64,000 nt of DNA from Anisodus tanguticus. Its lineage: Eukaryota > Streptophyta > Magnoliopsida > Solanales > Solanaceae. The stretch lies in contig CM067550.1 of assembly GCA_034509755.1 (NCBI GenBank), positions 2,535,001-2,599,000 of the forward strand, read 5' to 3'. A program made the position numbers and the translations under genes. Under the pieces are notes generated by a model that saw nothing but the letters and a program-made list of their open reading frames with translations, ran no database searches and was not told the origin of the DNA. Shown here in pieces: positions 44,946 to 57,497 of this stretch; within the stretch, counting starts at the first letter, position 1, and each line of letters starts with the position of its first letter.

Positions 44946-45978
44946 TAATTTGATTTAAGAATAGTTATAACTATATTCTAGGTAACATATTAATATCAAT
45001 ATGAGTTAAATAATCTTTCTTCCCTCGAACAAGCTAAAGAATGTTATACTTGCATAAAATAAATGTGAAATTTATATGAGATCTAATTACTAACAAGCTC
45101 TACAGAATTTTCAACATAAAAATAAGTATTAGAATGACTTTGCGCGAAAAAAAGATATGAATAACTTCCGAAAATTCATACAACTAACTCCAAGAGACTT
45201 TATTAATTAATCAATATCCCAAAAATTATAAACTAATTTCCCCTTAATTTTCATATTTAGCAAGACAATATACTAGTACTAGTAGTATTAGTATCACTTT
45301 ATTGCATCACCAAACCCCTTTTTTCAAATATTTACATCTGGCTCTTTCTTCTCTACTCAAAAAACAAACAACCTTAGGGATCTCTAGAGTTAGTGGCGGC
45401 ACCTTGTCCTTTTTCACTTCCAGGTTTGCTCTTCTTTATCTCTACCCCTTTTGTTTACTTGACCCTAAATTCTCATATGCAGTTTGAATTAATAACTGAG
45501 TAAATTTAAGGGGAAAAAGAAAATAAAAGAATGGTAAAGTTGTTGTTTTTATTCTGTTTTTCTTGTACAGATTTTGGGTAAATGGTTTAGCTGAGTACCC
45601 TTTTGTTTATTGTGTCTTTGAGCCAATATTTGGTCTTGGTCATGATTGGTTAGTTGGTTCTTGCATTTGCCTATATGGGTCGTTTAGTTGAAGATTTTAA
45701 AATAAAAGTAAGTGGGAATATGAGTCTTGTTTTTAAATTTGGGTTGGAAAATAAGATACACTTAAAATACTGTTAATTTGTCTGATGGGGTTTGTTGAAT
45801 CTTGCTGCTTGTATGTTTTTATCAAAAGTTTTGATCTTTATAAGATGTTACAAAATTAATCTTTTGTACTTTTTATTTTGGTGGTTTGGGGTGTGGGAGG
45901 GAGGGGTGTGTGTGTGTGTGTGTTCATGTTTGCATATTGTATAAGGAGCTACTATTTTTTTCTAACCTCATGCATGAT
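44946..45978 (+). other. HDA19-type gene promoter and probable 5' leader exon
   Basis: AT-rich sequence, then a pyrimidine-rich block at about 45300-45420 that looks like a leader. It ends CTTCCAG|GTTTGC at about 45423, a possible splice donor; an acceptor TGTTATAG at about 49566-49573 lies 32 bp above the start codon at 49605. I infer a leader intron of about 4.1 kb holding a LINE and a SINE tail. A (GT)n run lies at about 45905-45923. No transcript evidence. Confidence 0.4.
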
Positions 45979-48749
45979 GACGTGCATGGAGGCTTTGTCC
46001 TCGGGGACAGGAATGGGGGAGACGTCTCACTTTTGGAGTTCGCTAGAGCTGCTGGGATGGTGATAGCCAATTCGAGGTTCCTGAAGAAGGAGGAGCACTT
46101 GATGACTTTCCGTAGTTCGGTGGCTAAGACTCAGATAGACTTTTTGCTTCTTAGGAATGTAGACAAAGGTCTTTGTAAAGATTGCAAGGTTATTTCGAGG
46201 GAGGATCTTACAACCCGACATAAGCTTTTGGTGATGGATTTAGAGATCAAGATGGAGAAGAAGAAGAGGGTTGTGGATGACAGGTTAAGAATCAAATGGG
46301 GGAGTTTGACCATGACTAGTGCAAATGAGATGGGGGAGAGGTTGATGGCCAGGGGGGTTGGGGGACGGTGGGGATGCGACCGGTATGTGTGACAGGATGA
46401 CCAGTTGCATTTGAGAGGTAGCTAGAGAAGTGCTTGGGATCTCGAGTGGTAGCCATGGTGGGCATCAAGGGGACTGGTGGTGGAATGGTAAAGTTCAAGA
46501 TAAGGTGAAAGCGAAGGCGTATGCGAAATTGGTAGAAAGCAAGGACGAGGTGGAGAAGTGGACGAATATAGAACTGTATATTATGGCGAGGAAGGAGGCA
46601 AAACTTGCGGTTACGACAACGAAGACGGCGGCTTTTGAGCGTCTGTATGTGGAATTAGAGGAGAAATATGGGGATAGGAAGTTGTACAGATTAGCCAAGG
46701 CGAAGGCGAAGGCGAAGACGAGGGAGAGGAAGGTCCGTGACTTGGATAACGTGAGGTGCATCAAGGACGATGATGCCAAAGTACTGGTGAAGGACGCGCA
46801 TATTAGGCGGAGGTGACAGTTTTACTTTCATAAACTCTTGAATGAAAAAGGAGATAGAGATATTGTGCTGGGGATCTAGAGAAATCTGGTAGGTACAAGA
46901 TTTTGGGTATTGTAGAAACATTAAGGTTGAGAAGGTGAAGGGTGTTGTTCGCATGATGCACATGAGACAAGCGACCGTGCCTGATGAGATTTCAGTTGAA
47001 TTTTGGAAGAGCGTAGGAAGGGCAGGTTTGGAGTGGCTGGCGAAATTGTTTAACGTCATTTTTAGGACGGCGAGAATGCCCGAAGAATGGAGGTGGAGTA
47101 CAATGGTTCCTTTGTACAAGAACAAATGTGATATCCAGAGTTGCAACAACTATAGGGGTATCAAGTTACTGAGCCACACGATGAAAGTTTGAGAAAGGGT
47201 TGTGGAGATGAGGGTGAGAAGAGGCGTGTCCATTTCTGAGAACCAGTTTGGATTCATGCCGGGACGTTCGACCACAGAAGTCATTCATCTTATTAGGAGG
47301 TTGATGGAGCAGTATAAGGAGATGAATAGAGACTTACATATGATTTTCATCGACCTCGAGAAGGCATACGACAAAGTCCCTAGGGAGGTTCTATGGAGAT
47401 GTTTGAAGGTTAGAGGTGTACATGTGGCGTACACTAAGGCGATCAAGGATATGTATGATGGAGCCAAGACCAGGGTACGGACAGTAGGAGGGGATTCAGA
47501 GCTCTTCCCAGTAACGATGGGGTTGCACCAGGGATCGACTCTTAGTCCATTCTTATTTGCCTTGGTGATAGATGGCCTGACGCAATAGATCCAATGGGAG
47601 GTGCCGTGGTGTATTCTATTCGCAGATGACATAGTCCTGATTGATGAGACGCAACGGAGTGAATGCTATACTGGAGGTTTGGAGACAGACTCTGGAGTCT
47701 AAAGGGTTCAGGTTGAGTAGGACCAAGACAGAATACTTGGAGTGCAAGTTCAGCAACGGAAGCGAGCTTGAGACATGCGAGAAGGTGAGGCTTGGTACTC
47801 AGGTCATTCCGAAGAAAGGAAGCTTCAAGCACCTCGTGTCTATTATCCAAGTGAATGGAGATATTGATGATGATGTCACACATCGTATTGGGGCATGGTG
47901 GATGAAATGGAGACTCGCATCTGGAGTCTTGTGCGATATAAAGGTGCCACCAAAACTTTAAGACAAGTTTTATAGGGTGGTGGTTAGACCGACAATGTTG
48001 TATGGGGTAGAGTGTTGGCCAGTCAAGACGTCGCACATCCAAAAGATGAGAGTGACGGAGATGAGGATGCTGAGATGGATGTGTGGGCATACAAGGAGGG
48101 ATATGATTAGAAATGATGATATCCAGGACAGAGTGGGAGTGGTCTCGGTGGAGGATGAGATGCGTGAAGCGAGGTTGAGATGACTTGGGCATGTGCAGAG
48201 GAGAGACACAAATGCCCCAGTACGGAGGTGTGAGAGATTGACTATGGACGGGTTTAAGAGGGATAGAGGTAGGCCGAAAAAATATTGGGGAGATGTGACT
48301 AGACTGGATATGGCACAAGTGCAACTGATTGAGGACATGACCTTAGATAGGGAGTTGTGGAGGACACGGATTAAGGTAGTAGGTAGTCGAGCGTAGTCCT
48401 ACGTACGCTTATAGACAGGTAGGTCCGCTTAGCCTATCATACGAATATGCGTAGTATTGCTTTATAGTCCTTTGTAGTTTGATTTATGCTGCTATGTGTT
48501 AGTTATTTTTTTTTTCAAAATGCGCTATCATTATGTATTCGCTTTTGATACCAACATTTTCATACCGCTTTAAATTTCTTGGCCGTGTCTGACTGTTTTC
48601 TCTTGTTTTTGCTTGTGCATATGCATGTCTTGAGCCGATGATTTCTCGAAAACAGCCGCTCTACCTACCAAGGTAGAGGTAAGGTCTGCGTACACTCTGT
48701 CCTCCCCAGACTCCATGATGTGGGATTTCACTGGGCATGTTGTTGTTGT
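45979..48749 (+). mobile_element. 5'-truncated RTE-type LINE with 9-bp TSD
   Basis: Flanked by ATGCATGAT at 45970-45978 and 48750-48758. It starts inside the endonuclease (GDRNGGDVSLLEFARAAG; SVAKTQIDFLLLR) and continues through reverse transcriptase (NQFGFMPGRSTTEVIH; DLEKAYDKVPREVLW; GLHQGSTLSPFLFALV; FADDIVLID at about 47619-47645) to a C-terminal part (PTMLYGVECWPVKTSHIQKM). It ends in the tail through gatgtgggatttcactgggcatg and gttgttgt. Stops at about 46390, 46814, 47191 and 47586 make it inactive. Sense orientation relative to the deacetylase gene. Confidence 0.92.
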
Positions 48750-48955
48750 ATGCATGATTGGTGAAGTAAAGTTTACTAGGTTTTGGATTCTTGATTGATT
48801 TGCTCACATCTACTGTTGAGAGGCATATTTATGCATTTGATATTTCAGTTGTTGCTTTTTTCTTTTTTCTTTTCTGTCTATGGAGAGGTATTATTTTTAT
48901 TATTAGTAAAAAGAAAAATACTTTAATAATTAGTTTTTCTTTCATTGTGGTTGAT

Positions 48956-49046
48956 GTACTTTTTTTTTTATGACTGTGGTGTTCGGGCTAGCTTGCGCGC
49001 ACCTCGACTAATTCCACTGGATACCTGCCACCTTTCACCAGCAACA
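48956..49046 (-). mobile_element. Truncated SINE tail with 12-bp TSD
   Basis: A 91-bp insert flanked by ATTGTGGTTGAT at 48944-48955 and 49047-49058. A T-run and the sequence ggtgttcgggctagcttgcgcgcacctcgactaattccactggatacctgccacctttcaccagcaac match the 3' part of the SINE at 24420-24605. The tRNA-like head is missing, so it was 5' truncated on insertion. Confidence 0.85.
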
Positions 49047-49604
49047 ATTGTGGTTGATATACCAAGTGTTTTAGTGATTGAATTCAAGTTTTAGTTTCTA
49101 TAGGCAGACTATTGCAATACTTGGAGGTGGTAAAAAGATAAGATGCTTGTGTGGCCACTGAAGAAATCATCTTGGTTGTTGAAGCTGACAAGAAATTGTC
49201 ATAGTTCTTCCCAATTGCTGTTTTTGTTGTCTTATATTGACTCTTAGATTGTTACATAAATTTTCTCCATTTTTGAAGCTCATTTTGGCTAATTCCCTGA
49301 CTAGTTTGGGATAGAGGGGAAGTGTTTTTTCTTATTGTTGTTGTTTTTTGGGGCTAACTTTTTCTAATGTAAACCTAATTTGGCAAGTCATCGTGGCTCT
49401 ACACCCTTTAGTATTTGCCTATGGTGGTATCTTCTGTTTCTGTTTGCGTGCCGATATCAAATAATGCCTTATTCATTGGGTTTTTTTGAGAACGTATATT
49501 CATTATTCTAAGAGAAAAGATTTACTTTCTATTGCTGAATTTTCCTCCTGCCTTTGCTTTCAATCTGTTATAGGTTTAGCCTTACTGGTTTTATAGCTTG
49601 GGCA

Positions 49605-52600
49605 ATGGATGCTGGAGGAAACTCCTTAGCATCTGGTGTAGATGGAAAGAAGAGAAAAGTGAGTTATTTCTATGATCCTGAAGTTGGCAATTACTATTAT
49701 GGACAAGGCCACCCAATGAAGCCGCATAGAATTCGTATGACACATGCTCTTCTTGCCCACTATGGTCTATTACAACATATGAATGTTCTGAAGCCAAATC
49801 CTGCTAGAGATAAGGATCTCTGCAGGTTTCATGCTGATGATTATGTTTCTTTCTTGAGAAGCATAACCCCGGAAACACAGCAAGATCAGCTGAGGCAGCT
49901 GAAGAGGTTCAATGTCGGGGAGGACTGTCCAGTTTTTGATGGTCTTTATTCCTTCTGTCAAACCTATGCTGGAGGTTCTGTTGGTGGGGCAGTTAAGTTA
50001 AACCATGGACACTGTGATATCGCCGTAAATTGGGCCGGTGGATTACATCATGCCAAGAAATGTGAAGCATCTGGTTTCTGCTATGTGAACGATATTGTGC
50101 TTTCCATTTTGGAGCTACTCAAAGTCCATGAGGTTGGCTTCATTATTTCTGTCCTTACTCAATTTTGTGAATGGAGATTGATTGAGTGATTTGAATCTTT
50201 AGTCAAAATCGGCCAGCACACATTTCTAACTATTCATTTGCTTTTCACATTGACATCTTGTCAACGTGCCATGTTGTGATATTGTGATAATCAGCCATCC
50301 AACCATCTCATGGCCAGGCTATTTTATCATGTAGTCTTCAGGAAATGGAGGGATTCGTGAAGTCATCCTTTAATCTCCTTGCTTAAAAAACTGTCTATGT
50401 ATAAATATGGTCGCCCATTATAAAAGTATCCATTTTATAATTGCTTGTAAGGAGATAAAATTATATCTCAATACGGTCGTCCAATTTACCAAGAGATGAC
50501 CCCAAAGGAGACTTTCAACTTTTACACCAAGTATATTCTCATAATTGTTGGAACATTAATGACACTAAATGCATGATGATGCAACACACCAAGTATATTC
50601 TCATTTTAGCTTTTCCTGGCTCTACATTGCTAATGGCACCATTCAGAGGTTAGGTTGCTAGATGCATCATCTTTTGTCATCCTTTCAAGAAGCTTCTCTC
50701 TTTTGTTGAAATATTCATTGAAGTGTGCTTCTCTATTGTTAACTGGAGTAGTAATTATATTAACAAAATTCTAGTTTCTTGAAAGCTTTTTTAAGTTGCC
50801 CAACTATCAAAATATTTCTGGATGGTAGTTTCCATGAGCTAGAGATACTTAAAATATGCAAATTCTAGTCTAGACCTCTTGCTGATTGCTTTGGCTTAAA
50901 AAGGACACATTCACAAATCTTCATAGAGAACAACCACTGACGATGGGTGCAGTTTCTCGCCCATGTGAAAGTTCATCTCCAATGAAGTTTCACATGAGGA
51001 GACAGACTTATTGGTTCCAAGCGAGGTGTTTACCGTCCCTGAAATTTCCTGGTATGATAGGAAGGGACAGAAAACAAATTAGGTGCTACTGTCAAGGGCA
51101 GGATAAATTGTGTTGATGTTGATAGTGTGCAATCTCACCCCTTTGCGTCCTAACAAAATGAGGGAAATGACGTTAACCTCTCATCTCTTACTTTTACTCT
51201 TCCTTCCATTTCAGTTTAACACCACTTTAACATGGTCTTGGTAGCTTTAGAATTATCAACGAAACAACATGGTGTTAGCTTTACAATTATTAACTAAATG
51301 TTTATACATATGCACGTATCCAACACATTAACAATCACATTTACATTCCTAAGCTGTATAAGTTCTTCATTGCTAATTTGCCTTTGTTTATATTACTGTT
51401 GCAGAGAGTGTTGTATGTGGATATTGATATCCATCATGGTGATGGCGTGGAAGAGGCTTTTTATACTACAGATAGGGTTATGACAGTTTCCTTTCATAAA
51501 TTTGGAGATTACTTTCCTGGTACAGGGGATGTACGTGATATCGGATTTGGAAGTGGAAAATACTACTCTCTTAATGTTCCACTAGATGATGGAATTGACG
51601 ATGAGAGCTATCAGTCACTGTTTAAGCCAATAATGGGCAAAGTGATGGAAGTTTTTAAGCCTGGTGCTGTGGTCTTACAATGTGGTGCAGATTCCTTGTC
51701 TGGCGACAGGCTTGGCTGCTTTAATCTCTCTATTAAAGGTCATGCAGAATGTGTCAAATACATGAGGTCTTTCAATGTGCCTCTGTTGTTGCTCGGTGGA
51801 GGTGGCTACACAATACGTAATGTTGCTCGTTGCTGGTGCTACGAAGTAAGCAAGTCGTTTACACTATCAATTTGCACATACATCTAATGATTGATGATTG
51901 GATTAGGCTGACTTTTCTTCTCTCCGGTATCATTTTTCTTGTGTATATGTTTTGAATGAAGTAACCTACCAAAAAGAGAAAAAAGGAAAGAGAAGTAGAA
52001 TGATTGATTTTTGACTACCTATAGCCTCATCCCAGAAAGTAGAATGGAAAGAAAGACCATTGGGAGAGGACAATGATAAGAATCTCATTTAACTTGCCAA
52101 ATTCTGTAGATGATTTAAAAATTAATACAACAACAACAACTATGCCTCAGTCCCAATCAAGCTGGGGTCGGCTATACGAATCCCCATTTCTCTATTGTTA
52201 TGATGTTTTCATTTTGAGCCTCAAACATGCCAGAGTATGCAAGTTCAGTAAATGTATGTCTATTAACTTGAGTCCAACATGTTTGCCTCTTGCAGTTTGA
52301 TTTATAGTAGCGTGAGTGTAAATGGATACAGTGTTTTTACCATTTGATACCCTTAAGTGTTTCAGTATCCAAAGATTGCAATGTTTTGAAAATAAGTGAG
52401 TTGAAAATGCATGTTGTTTGGTAGTAGAAGTGGGTAGCATGTGGGTTACAAATTCTTATTTGTAGTTTTTACTGTAGAAAGTTAAAAAGGAGACTACTGT
52501 GGAAATGGTAGATTTTTGGGCTTCAGGAAAATGGACTTCTTTTGCGTTCTTATTTTATAACATGTGCCAAGCAGGAATCACATTAACTCTACCTCCTGCC

Positions 52601-55600
52601 GCAGAGAATATTGTATTCTATGAAACCCTATTGGACCTTTTCTTTTTAAAAAATCTGAACAGTTGACTGTACATTGTAATGCCTGTTGTGATTTTCTCAT
52701 ACTCATGAATTGTTCTTCTGTGTTTGAGCAGACAGGAGTTGCATTAGGAATAGAGCTTGAAGATAAGATGCCGCAACATGAATATCATGAATACTTTGGT
52801 CCAGATTATACCTTGCATGTTGCTCCTAGTAACATGGAGAACAAAAATTCTTGTCAGATTTTAGAAGATATAAGATCAAAGCTGCTTGAAAATCTTTCAA
52901 AGCTTCAGCATGCCCCAAGTGTACAGTTCCAGGAGCGACCACCGGATACTGAATTGCCCGAGGTTTGCTTATATTTCCCTAACATTGCTCTTAGAGAGAT
53001 TACCAGTTCCTACTAGGTGTTTGAGTTTCAGTAGCTAAGACCGGGTTATAATTTGAGACAAAATCATTGGATCCGAGCTGCTATTTGTTTCCATATTTGG
53101 CATTTTCTACATTTAGCAACTCATGTTCCATTTTGAGAGATGCAAATATAACCCTGCCCTATGTATGACAGGCTTTCATACTTCTGCCGTTGATAAGAAT
53201 ATTGTTGGATCCCCCCCCCCCCCCGGGCTTTTGTTCAGCGGTAAGGACGCAACACGTGATGTGTGGGCTAAGCACACATCACGGGTTCAAACCCTACCTT
53301 GGACAAAGCCTTGTATTTAAGTTAGGTGGAGGGTAGCTGGGTGGGGAGCCCATACTCCCCAGGATTTTGAACTTGTAAGCTAACTAACTGGACTCAGGCT
53401 AGAAGCCCACAGGAGATTTCTCCGATATTAAAAAAAGAAAATTGTTGGATTTTTCTGTTGGAAGATGTTAATGTATTTTGCAACATTCAGGCTATTGAAG
53501 ATCAAGAGGATGCAGATTCAAGATGGGATGCTGATTCTGACACAAATGACGAAGAACGGTACTTCACTTTTTCTTTTTTATTCATCTGGACGGAGATATA
53601 TTTTTCTTCAACCTGCACCCTGTTATCTTGCTTATTATAAATAGGGTTATTCATGCCATGTTACTTTCATACAGTAAGCCCATTCCTAGCAGAGTGAGGA
53701 GGGAAAATGTTGAACCTGGAGGAAAAAGAACGGTATGCATCAAGCCTTTACTTTGTATCTGAAGCAATATTTAGATGTGATCTGTTTTTGTGATGTATGT
53801 CAGTGATTCAATTCGGTGTCTGTTGTTTCTGGACAGGCATTAATTTAGCGTATTTTTTTCCTTGTTCATTTCTAATGTGCTAAAATTATCTCCTTGATGT
53901 TGATGGATTCCCGCTTCATATACTGTAATTGGAAAAACTGCTGCTTGTGGTTGGCATTCTGTTCATTTTGAGTTTGCATTTCTCCCTTAATATCATCTTG
54001 AAATATAGCGGGAAATGCTTTTAGCTAGATCAGTATAAGGGGAGCTGTAACTGCATCTGTGGTTGAGGATTACATGTAGTGCTTTCTTATGCTTGCCAAG
54101 AGAAGACTCATGACTTCTTTTCGGCGAGCTTTAAACATGAGGAAGTGCTGGATTGTCTTAAATTATATACATTATTTTTTCTCTCCGATGTTCTACTTGT
54201 CAAAATGAAGGATGATCAAATACTAGTAGTGATGGAAACTTGAAATGAGTTGATCTGCTGTTCCATAATTAATACTGAGAACATGCTCCTTTATCTATTA
54301 CGGAGTACTCCCTCTGTCCCAATTTACATGACACTTTCCTTTTTAGTCGATCCCAAAAAGAATGACACATTTCCTTATTTGGCAACAATTTAACTTTAAA
54401 TTTTATCTTTTACGCTTCACGAATAACCACACAAATATCTTTGGCTTGTTATAGACCACAAGATTCAAAAGTCTTCCATTACTTCTTAAACTCCGTGCCC
54501 AGTCAAACTACATCATATAAATTGGGACGGAGGGGTATTAGTTTTGGACCTTTTGGCTTAAAAACCTTTTTCATGGTGCTATTTTCTATTCATTCTTTCC
54601 TTAATTTGTATTGATTACAGATTTTATATTACTGGTGAAGAAATTAGTTGGGAATTGCTCACTTGTAAATATGGTTTCATTACAAAGGTTGAACTGACTT
54701 TATTTAAATATACATATATGTTACCACCTCAAAAAATAATTACTTGGGAATTCAATTTAGTATGTTAGTACATGTACTTTAGGTTCTATGCCTTCTAGGA
54801 GTCTTTAGCGCTGTTAGAGATTCTTATGCTAGTAGGAAATATAGAGAATTTCTAGTACTTTTTGTTTTTACTTCTATTTTGTGAAATGCTGGGCTGAGAT
54901 GAATTTAAATGGGGAACATGGTTAGTGAGGATTCATATTGCCAACCCGACTTGTTTGGGACTGAGGTGTAGTAGTAGTAGTTGTTGTGGTTGGTGAAGAA
55001 AGGTCTATGGTAGATTAATCGATTATAATTGTTATTAATTGGTAAGAAACTAGTTACACACTTTGGAAGATTAAAGCTCTACAAGCAACAGAGTATATTT
55101 TCAATATAGTTGGTAGGTTTGCTAGTTTTTTCGTATTTCTGTACAATTTATGTAAGAGAAATTACAGCTTCCTGTTTGGCTTCCATTTTCTATAGTAGAG
55201 TCTCTTTATCAGTTACTTGAGGACGATCTACTTTTGAAATTCCTCTTCTTGTGTTTACGTCTTATGATCCTCACACCTCGGGAAACGTCCACATTCTTTC
55301 AGTTTCTCGCTAAGGCGGTTCTTGACCTCCAAATTATGATCCTCAGATCTCATGAAAGGTCCACATTTGTTCAGTTGTGAGCCCGTGGCGTTCTTGATCA
55401 CATCACATCTAACCTCTTGTTCATTGAGTGAGAATATTTTTTACCTCCGAGAAATTTCAGGTTTTACTCAATAAATAAAACAATGCTCGACTTCCACCCT
55501 TCTTCACTCGTCAGAATATAGTATAACCACATATTTCTATTACATCCAGCAACTCTTCTTTGGAAAGATTGATGGAAGATTATATTTTTATGCAGAACTG

Positions 55601-55967
55601 ATATAAAAATCCTTGTTTTCCATGAAAAATTAAATGAGACATATCTTCTCGTCCCTGCTGATGTCATATGGAACTGCAATAATAGTTTGTTTCTGTTCAA
55701 GTTATCAGGATGACATGAAAACGGAGGAGCGTCTAAGAGAAGTAGAGTCAACATTTACCGAGTCAACAAGTTTGAAGGTATTGAGAATTTTATGCGCATT
55801 TATAAACCATAAAAATAAAGGTTGCATAGATCTAACATTTTCTCATTGAATGTTGTTTTAATCAGGGTTGCAATTCAGGTTCTGCACTGATAGATGGAGG
55901 GCAGATAAAAATGGAACAAGGAAGCTCTAACAAGCCTTTTGATCAGCCAACTGATATTAATTCTTGA
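49605..55967 (+). CDS. HDA19: Class I RPD3-type histone deacetylase (HDA19-like)
   Basis: Zn-dependent lysine deacetylase of nuclear corepressor complexes, removing acetyl groups from histones H3 and H4. Exons: 49605-50132, 51405-51845, 52732-52962, 53491-53558, 53675-53732, 55709-55777 and 55866-55967; GT-AG and in phase, 498 aa against about 500 for the Arabidopsis protein. N-terminus MDAGGNSLASG. Active-site elements are all present: the His pair in GGLHHAKK, the Zn ligands in DIDIHHGDG, the distal Asp in QCGADSLSGDRLG, and the Tyr in GGGGYTIRNVARCW. The C-terminal tail is acidic and Ser/Thr-rich (EDQEDADSRWDADSD) and diverges as usual. Introns hold a SINE, a MITE and RTE tails. The start is the first Met matching the family. 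Confidence 0.97.
50133..51404 (+). other. HDA19-like gene intron 1
   Basis: 1.27 kb between coding exons 1 and 2. It contains a small hairpin at 50962-50996 (catgtgaaagttcat / atgaagtttcacatg) and no coding potential. Confidence 0.8.
52122..52200 (-). mobile_element. Truncated RTE-type LINE tail (second family), minus orientation
   Basis: aacaacaacaacaactatgcctcagtcccaatcaagctggggtcggctatacgaatcc is the reverse complement of a common plant RTE tail ending in TTG repeats. It lies in intron 2 of the deacetylase gene. Its outer limit and TSD are not certain. Confidence 0.6.
53211..53440 (+). mobile_element. tRNA-derived SINE with 10-bp TSD
   Basis: Flanked by ATTGTTGGAT at 53201-53210 and 53441-53450. 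After a C-run, TTCAGCGGTAAGGACG matches an A box and CACGGGTTCAAACCC a B box of RNA polymerase III promoters. A tRNA-unrelated body (ggtggagggtagctgggtgggg...) and an A-rich end (taaaaaaagaaa) follow. 230 bp, full-length looking, in intron 3 of the deacetylase gene. Confidence 0.9.
54308..54535. mobile_element. Stowaway-type MITE
   Basis: Ends CTCCCTCTGTCCCAATTTACATGAC and the complement of catataaattgggacggagggg, with TA on both sides (54306-54307 and 54536-54537). About 228 bp, in intron 5 of the deacetylase gene. Confidence 0.88.
54932..54990 (+). mobile_element. Truncated RTE-type LINE tail (second family)
   Basis: attcatattgccaacccgacttgtttgggactgaggtgtagtagtagtagttgttgt is the same tail as at 52122-52200 in the forward orientation. 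In intron 5 of the deacetylase gene. Confidence 0.55.
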
Positions 55968-57490
55968 TTGAACTTGTTTTTGAACACTATTGTAGTGTAT
56001 GATCTTTAAGTTATACATTTAAGTTATACATTTGAGTCTACTTGTCATGCACACTATTTTGCAGATATGATATGATCCATGACCCCCCCCCCCCCCCCCT
56101 CCCAAAAAAAACTGCGCTTCTTTTTATTACTATATAAGAACATGCAAAATGCTAATATGTCAAGATTTTGCTGGAAAAGAGGTCCAAATAGGTTCTGGTT
56201 AATCATATATGTTGAATCAGATCAATTTTGTTGCTTATGATCTGTGTTTTTTTTTCCTTTCAAATACCAAATGATTTGAATACATATTCTGTGGTTGTAG
56301 CTTTGATATTTCGAGCTAAGATGGACATCTTGTGTGTAAAATTACAGGAAAAAAAAAAAAAAATGAAAACTATAATTGTATGAATGAGTTGGCCTTTAAC
56401 AGTTTCTGTCATATGAAGTATGGTTTACTTTCTATATGCTGCTAATTAGTTTGTCGAAGTTGCGAAACTAAAAAAAATGCGTATTAACGGACTAAATTAG
56501 TGGAATCTTCGTCGGTTGTCTGTAAAGTAAGTATTTAGTAAATAATTTTTTATTTTATTTCTTTTGTAACTTATGGACTTATTAAATTACGCTTTAAAGA
56601 TTTCTTTTAAGCAGATTGAATCTTACAAGAAACGTTAGATCACGATCTAGAAATTTTAAAGTTATTGCAATTTTTAGGGAACAATTTAATGTTTGTTTTG
56701 TAAGATAGAGCTATTATGATTGAATATTAGATTTGACTCTAATGTTGTCAGGAGGCAATAATATAAGTTATATTTGCACAACTTTTAAGAATTGGGATAA
56801 AATCTAAATAGTACCCTAAAAAGGGTTTTGTAATTAGCAACTAAACTAATCTATTGGATCATCTGACTCAAATCTTAAGCCCGTTGGAGCATTTGGTTCA
56901 AATCTTAAGCCCGCCCAACTATTTATTTCACCACTTCTTTTATTTTTATTAATTAAATTTCCTACATCAGATTCAAGGGGATGATGAGGATTCTACCAAT
57001 ACGTATTATGTGAGAAATTCAAATCGATATTAATAATATTTTATTTCATATTATCTCTCCTTCCTGCAATTTATAGAACACAGTCTGACTACGAGTGTTT
57101 GTATTCAAGAGGTGCTAGAAAATGAACCACTCAACTTTCATTTTATTGTAGCAAATTAACTAAAGTTACTAGTATCATGAAAAAGAATAAAAGAGACACT
57201 TTATATACTTCAACAAAGTCAAATGGCTTTTTGGTTACAAAATAATTGTTTAGTGACTTGTTGCTATATTTAGGCAAAGTTGGACGATTTTTCAGTTAAA
57301 AAAAAAAAAGTTTAGTGACTTTTGTGATACCAAGCCAAAGTTGAGTGATATTTAAGTAATAGAAAATAGTTTATAAATTTTAGTGGCCATTTGTGAGATT
57401 TTGCCAATAATATTAACCCCAAAAAGAAAAACAAAGAGAAGAAAAGTTTGCAGGGGAATGACAAATTAATGTAGCAATTAAATAATAAAG
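55968..57490. other. 3' flank of HDA19-like gene and spacer, no gene seen
   Basis: Contains the presumed 3' UTR, a C-run of about 18 at 56082-56100 and poly-A runs. Otherwise AT-rich, with no supported gene. Confidence 0.45.
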
Positions 57491-57497
57491 TCATTAA

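Noticed and set aside
47542..48338. Long open frames on the minus strand (260 aa and 122 aa)
   Set aside because: They lie antisense to the LINE reverse transcriptase; the plus strand has clear RT motifs, and the same mirror frames recur in the second LINE at 57911-58290.
53211..53300. A tRNA gene
   Set aside because: A and B boxes are present, but no cloverleaf with a proper acceptor stem is apparent, and the TSD and A-rich tail define a SINE.
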